DNA of 64,000 nucleotides from Prevotellaceae bacterium (GTDB lineage: Bacteria > Bacteroidota > Bacteroidia > Bacteroidales > Paludibacteraceae): assembly GCA_020636675.1 (NCBI GenBank), contig JACJXK010000007.1, positions 29,655-93,654 of the forward strand, given 5' to 3'. Under the pieces are notes generated by a model. That model had not been told where the DNA came from. It saw only the letters and a list, made by a program, of their open reading frames with translations, and did no database searches. Position numbers and translations under genes: made by a program. How positions within the stretch are numbered: the first letter of the stretch is position 1; every line of letters starts with the position of its first letter. Positions 62,100-64,000 of this stretch are shown here, one piece after another.

Positions 62100-62867
62100 A
62101 TGCAGAAATTAAAAATAGCAGATCGGGAATTTTCTTCCCGTCTATTTCTCGGCACTGGAAAATTCAGTTCCAACGAGTTGATGGAGAAATCCATTATCGC
62201 TTCCGGCTCGGAAATGGTTACCGTGGCAATGAAGCGTATCGACATGGAAAACGAAAACGACGATATGTTGAAGCACATTATCCACCCCCACATACAGCTA
62301 TTACCCAACACCAGTGGCGCAAGAGACGCCAAGGAAGCCGTATTCGCCGCACAGATGGGAAGGGAGGCGTTTGGCACAAACTGGCTCAAGCTGGAAATAC
62401 ACCCTGACCCCAGACATCTGCTTCCAGACCCTATTGAGACGCTAAAAGCTACGGAAGAATTGGTAAAACTCGGATTCAACGTGCTGCCATACTGCCAGGC
62501 CGACCCTGTGCTATGCAAACATCTGGAAGAAGCGGGAGCAGCAACCGTCATGCCACTCGCCGCTCCTATCGGCACAAACAAAGGACTGCGTACGGAAGAT
62601 TTTCTGAGACTCATCATAGAACAAAGCAGCGTTCCAGTTGTAGTAGATGCAGGACTAGGCGCACCCAGCCATGCCGCCACCGCCATGGAAATGGGAGCAG
62701 ACGCAGTGCTTGTCAATACCGCCATTGCCGTAGCTGGCGATCCTATCGCCATGGCTCAAGCGTTCAGAGAGGCGGTGGAGGCTGGGCGAAGAGCATACGA
62801 GGCCGGACTAGGTTCTGTAAGCATAGAAGCAATAGCCAGCTCGCCATTGACTGCATTTCTCGATTAA
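62100..62867 (+). CDS. thiG: Thiazole synthase
   Basis: ThiG forms the thiazole phosphate from deoxyxylulose phosphate, ThiS thiocarboxylate and dehydroglycine. The 255-residue TIM barrel has FSSRLFLGTGKFSSNELM, the LLPNTSGARDAKEAV loop, the Schiff-base lysine in GTNWLKLEI, and the phosphate-binding VVVDAGLGAPSHAATAMEMGADAVLVNTAIA. It fits its place between thiE and thiC. In this phylum the dehydroglycine is usually made by ThiH, probably encoded beyond the window. Confidence 0.96.
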   Translation: MQKLKIADREFSSRLFLGTGKFSSNELMEKSIIASGSEMVTVAMKRIDMENENDDMLKHIIHPHIQLLPNTSGARDAKEAVFAAQMGREAFGTNWLKLEIHPDPRHLLPDPIETLKATEELVKLGFNVLPYCQADPVLCKHLEEAGAATVMPLAAPIGTNKGLRTEDFLRLIIEQSSVPVVVDAGLGAPSHAATAMEMGADAVLVNTAIAVAGDPIAMAQAFREAVEAGRRAYEAGLGSVSIEAIASSPLTAFLD

Positions 62868-62945
62868 TAACTTCATTCAAACACAGCAACAGGAGAATTT
62901 CATCCACAGGACCAGATTTCCGATCTGTTGCCAGAAATACGATCT

Positions 62946-64000
62946 ATGGACAAAATAACAATCGCCTTCCCTAACAGCGAAAAGGCATATATAAAAGGAA
63001 CACTCTTCCCCGATATAAAGGTCGGGATGAGGAAAGTGACACTCACCCCAACCGTAACAATAGGAGAAAATGGGGAGAAACAATTACAAGAGAATGCTCC
63101 CGTCTATCTCTATGACACAAGCGGTCCATTCGGCGACGAACAGTCTGTCATCGACCTAAAAAAAGGACTTCCACGCATGCGCGAATCTTGGATTACATCC
63201 AGAGGTGACGTAGAACGGCTCTCTCAAATCACTTCCCAATACGGAAGAGCCCGCCGCGACGATAAAAGTCTCGACGCCTTGCGCTTTGAGCACATCACAT
63301 TACCCCTCAAAGCGAAGCAGGGACGTCAAATTTCACAGATGTACTACGCCAGACAAGGAATCATAACTCCAGAAATGGAATATGTTGCCATCCGCGAAAA
63401 CATGAACTGTAAAGAGATGGGCATAGACACGCACATCACTCCCGAATTTGTACGCAGTGAGATTGCAGCAGGCAGAGCCGTTCTGCCCGCCAATATCAAC
63501 CATCCAGAAGCAGAACCTATGATCATAGGCCGCAATTTTCTGGTGAAGATAAATACAAACATAGGCAATTCTGCCACAACCTCCAGCATCGAAGAAGAGG
63601 TTGAAAAGGCAGTATGGAGCTGCAAATGGGGAGGCGACACACTGATGGATCTTTCAACCGGTAACAACATACACGAAACTAGAGAATGGATTGTGCGCAA
63701 CTGTCCGGTGCCCGTCGGCACGGTTCCTATCTACCAAGCCCTCGAGAAAGTGGAAGGAAATGTGGAAAAACTCACTTGGGAAATTTACAAAGACACGCTG
63801 ATAGAACAATGTGAACAAGGCGTCGATTATTTCACTATCCACGCAGGCATCCGATTAAAGAATGTCCATCTAGCAGACAATCGGCTCTGTGGAATTGTAT
63901 CCAGAGGAGGTTCCATCATGAGCAAATGGTGCCTGACTCACAAACGCGAGAGTTTTCTATACGAACACTTTGACGAGATATGCGACATCCTCGCACAATA
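62946..64000 (+). CDS. thiC: Phosphomethylpyrimidine synthase ThiC (3' end beyond window)
   Basis: ThiC converts aminoimidazole ribotide to HMP phosphate by radical SAM chemistry. The first 351 codons are here and the frame is still open at 64000. Family features include VYLYDTSGPFG, GLPRMRESWI, FEHITLPLKAKQGRQISQMYYARQGIITPEMEYVAIREN, PANINHPEAEPMIIGRNFLVKINTNIGNS and the DLSTGNNIHETREWI region. The C-terminal iron-sulfur cysteines lie beyond the window. It starts 78 nt after thiG. Confidence 0.95.
   Translation, partial: MDKITIAFPNSEKAYIKGTLFPDIKVGMRKVTLTPTVTIGENGEKQLQENAPVYLYDTSGPFGDEQSVIDLKKGLPRMRESWITSRGDVERLSQITSQYGRARRDDKSLDALRFEHITLPLKAKQGRQISQMYYARQGIITPEMEYVAIRENMNCKEMGIDTHITPEFVRSEIAAGRAVLPANINHPEAEPMIIGRNFLVKINTNIGNSATTSSIEEEVEKAVWSCKWGGDTLMDLSTGNNIHETREWIVRNCPVPVGTVPIYQALEKVEGNVEKLTWEIYKDTLIEQCEQGVDYFTIHAGIRLKNVHLADNRLCGIVSRGGSIMSKWCLTHKRESFLYEHFDEICDILAQ

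Noticed and set aside
1..64000. CRISPR arrays, integrases, phage or conjugation genes, restriction or toxin-antitoxin systems
   Set aside because: No regular direct repeats with spacers and no proteins of these kinds were recognised; the IS at 57936 is the only mobile element.

Overview
The window looks like a stretch of chromosome from an obligately or mainly anaerobic member of the order Bacteroidales (phylum Bacteroidota). The grounds are: repeated exact matches to the Bacteroidota -7 promoter box TAnnTTTG upstream of genes; a SusC/SusD pair with a surface glycan-binding lipoprotein; a protein ending in a type-B (gliding-motility-associated) type IX secretion signal; TodX/OmpP1, DUF4296, DUF3256 and MarC proteins in arrangements familiar from Bacteroides and Prevotella relatives; and the general lack of Shine-Dalgarno sequences. 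The genus cannot be fixed from the sequence alone. Most of the window is ordinary housekeeping sequence. There is no prophage, CRISPR array or large island.

Layout. 0.2-7 kb, plus strand: a RecD-like helicase, a MORN-repeat protein, mnmA, xseA-xseB and a DUF3943 protein. 7-10.7 kb, minus strand: an MscS-type channel whose N-terminal part is in a separate frame, and a radical SAM/SPASM protein. 10.7-13.4 kb, plus: a CDF metal exporter and NhaD. 13.5-18.0 kb, minus: an apparent operon parC - TonB-C protein - aroK - ThiF-like, then tRNA-Leu(TAG) at 18.2 kb. 18.4-25.2 kb, minus: an enzyme-less polysaccharide-utilisation-type unit, susC-susD-glycan-binding lipoprotein. 25.2-26.1 kb: non-coding. 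26.1-36.4 kb: cysS, a TodX-like porin, a Tyr/Gly- and Ser/Arg-rich exported protein, prmA, a PIF1-HRDC helicase, marC and guaA. 36.5-41.4 kb: a T9SS type-B cargo protein, an orphan lipoprotein and a DUF4015 glycosidase-like lipoprotein. 41.7-49.7 kb, plus: ileS, an Elp3-like radical SAM gene overlapping a GME-fold-like gene, two tandem 38-codon basic sORFs, a DksA-like protein, lspA, DUF4296 and a short ORF. 49.9-57.6 kb: a PAS-LuxR-type regulator, two hotdog thioesterases, pckA, an OMP, a Sua5/YciO-type protein, an EamA transporter, DUF3256 and an HD protein. 57.7-59.4 kb: a sugar O-acetyltransferase gene split by a complete IS1595-family element. 59.5-64.0 kb: a TPP-riboswitch-led thiamine operon thiD-thiS-tenI-like-thiE-thiG-thiC, with thiC running off the end.

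How the genes work together. The thiamine operon makes and joins the pyrimidine and thiazole halves of thiamine under TPP control. The ThiF-like gene that could activate ThiS lies about 46 kb away and lacks the usual cysteines. The SusCD unit would import a glycan at the outer membrane, but the degrading enzymes and regulator must be elsewhere. TonB-C, TodX, the beta-barrel OMPs and the T9SS cargo describe a typical Bacteroidota envelope.

Most interesting items: a one-base T-tract indel that splits the MscS-type gene inside a membrane segment; an IS1595 insertion with perfect 17-bp inverted repeats and an 8-bp target duplication whose removal restores the host reading frame; two paralogous 38-residue basic proteins with strong Shine-Dalgarno sites, unusual for this phylum; a 68-nt intergenic element present twice (39036 and 49805) with an invariant 40-nt tail; and the dksA terminator whose loop carries an lspA promoter box. 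I found no convincing wholly new multi-gene system.
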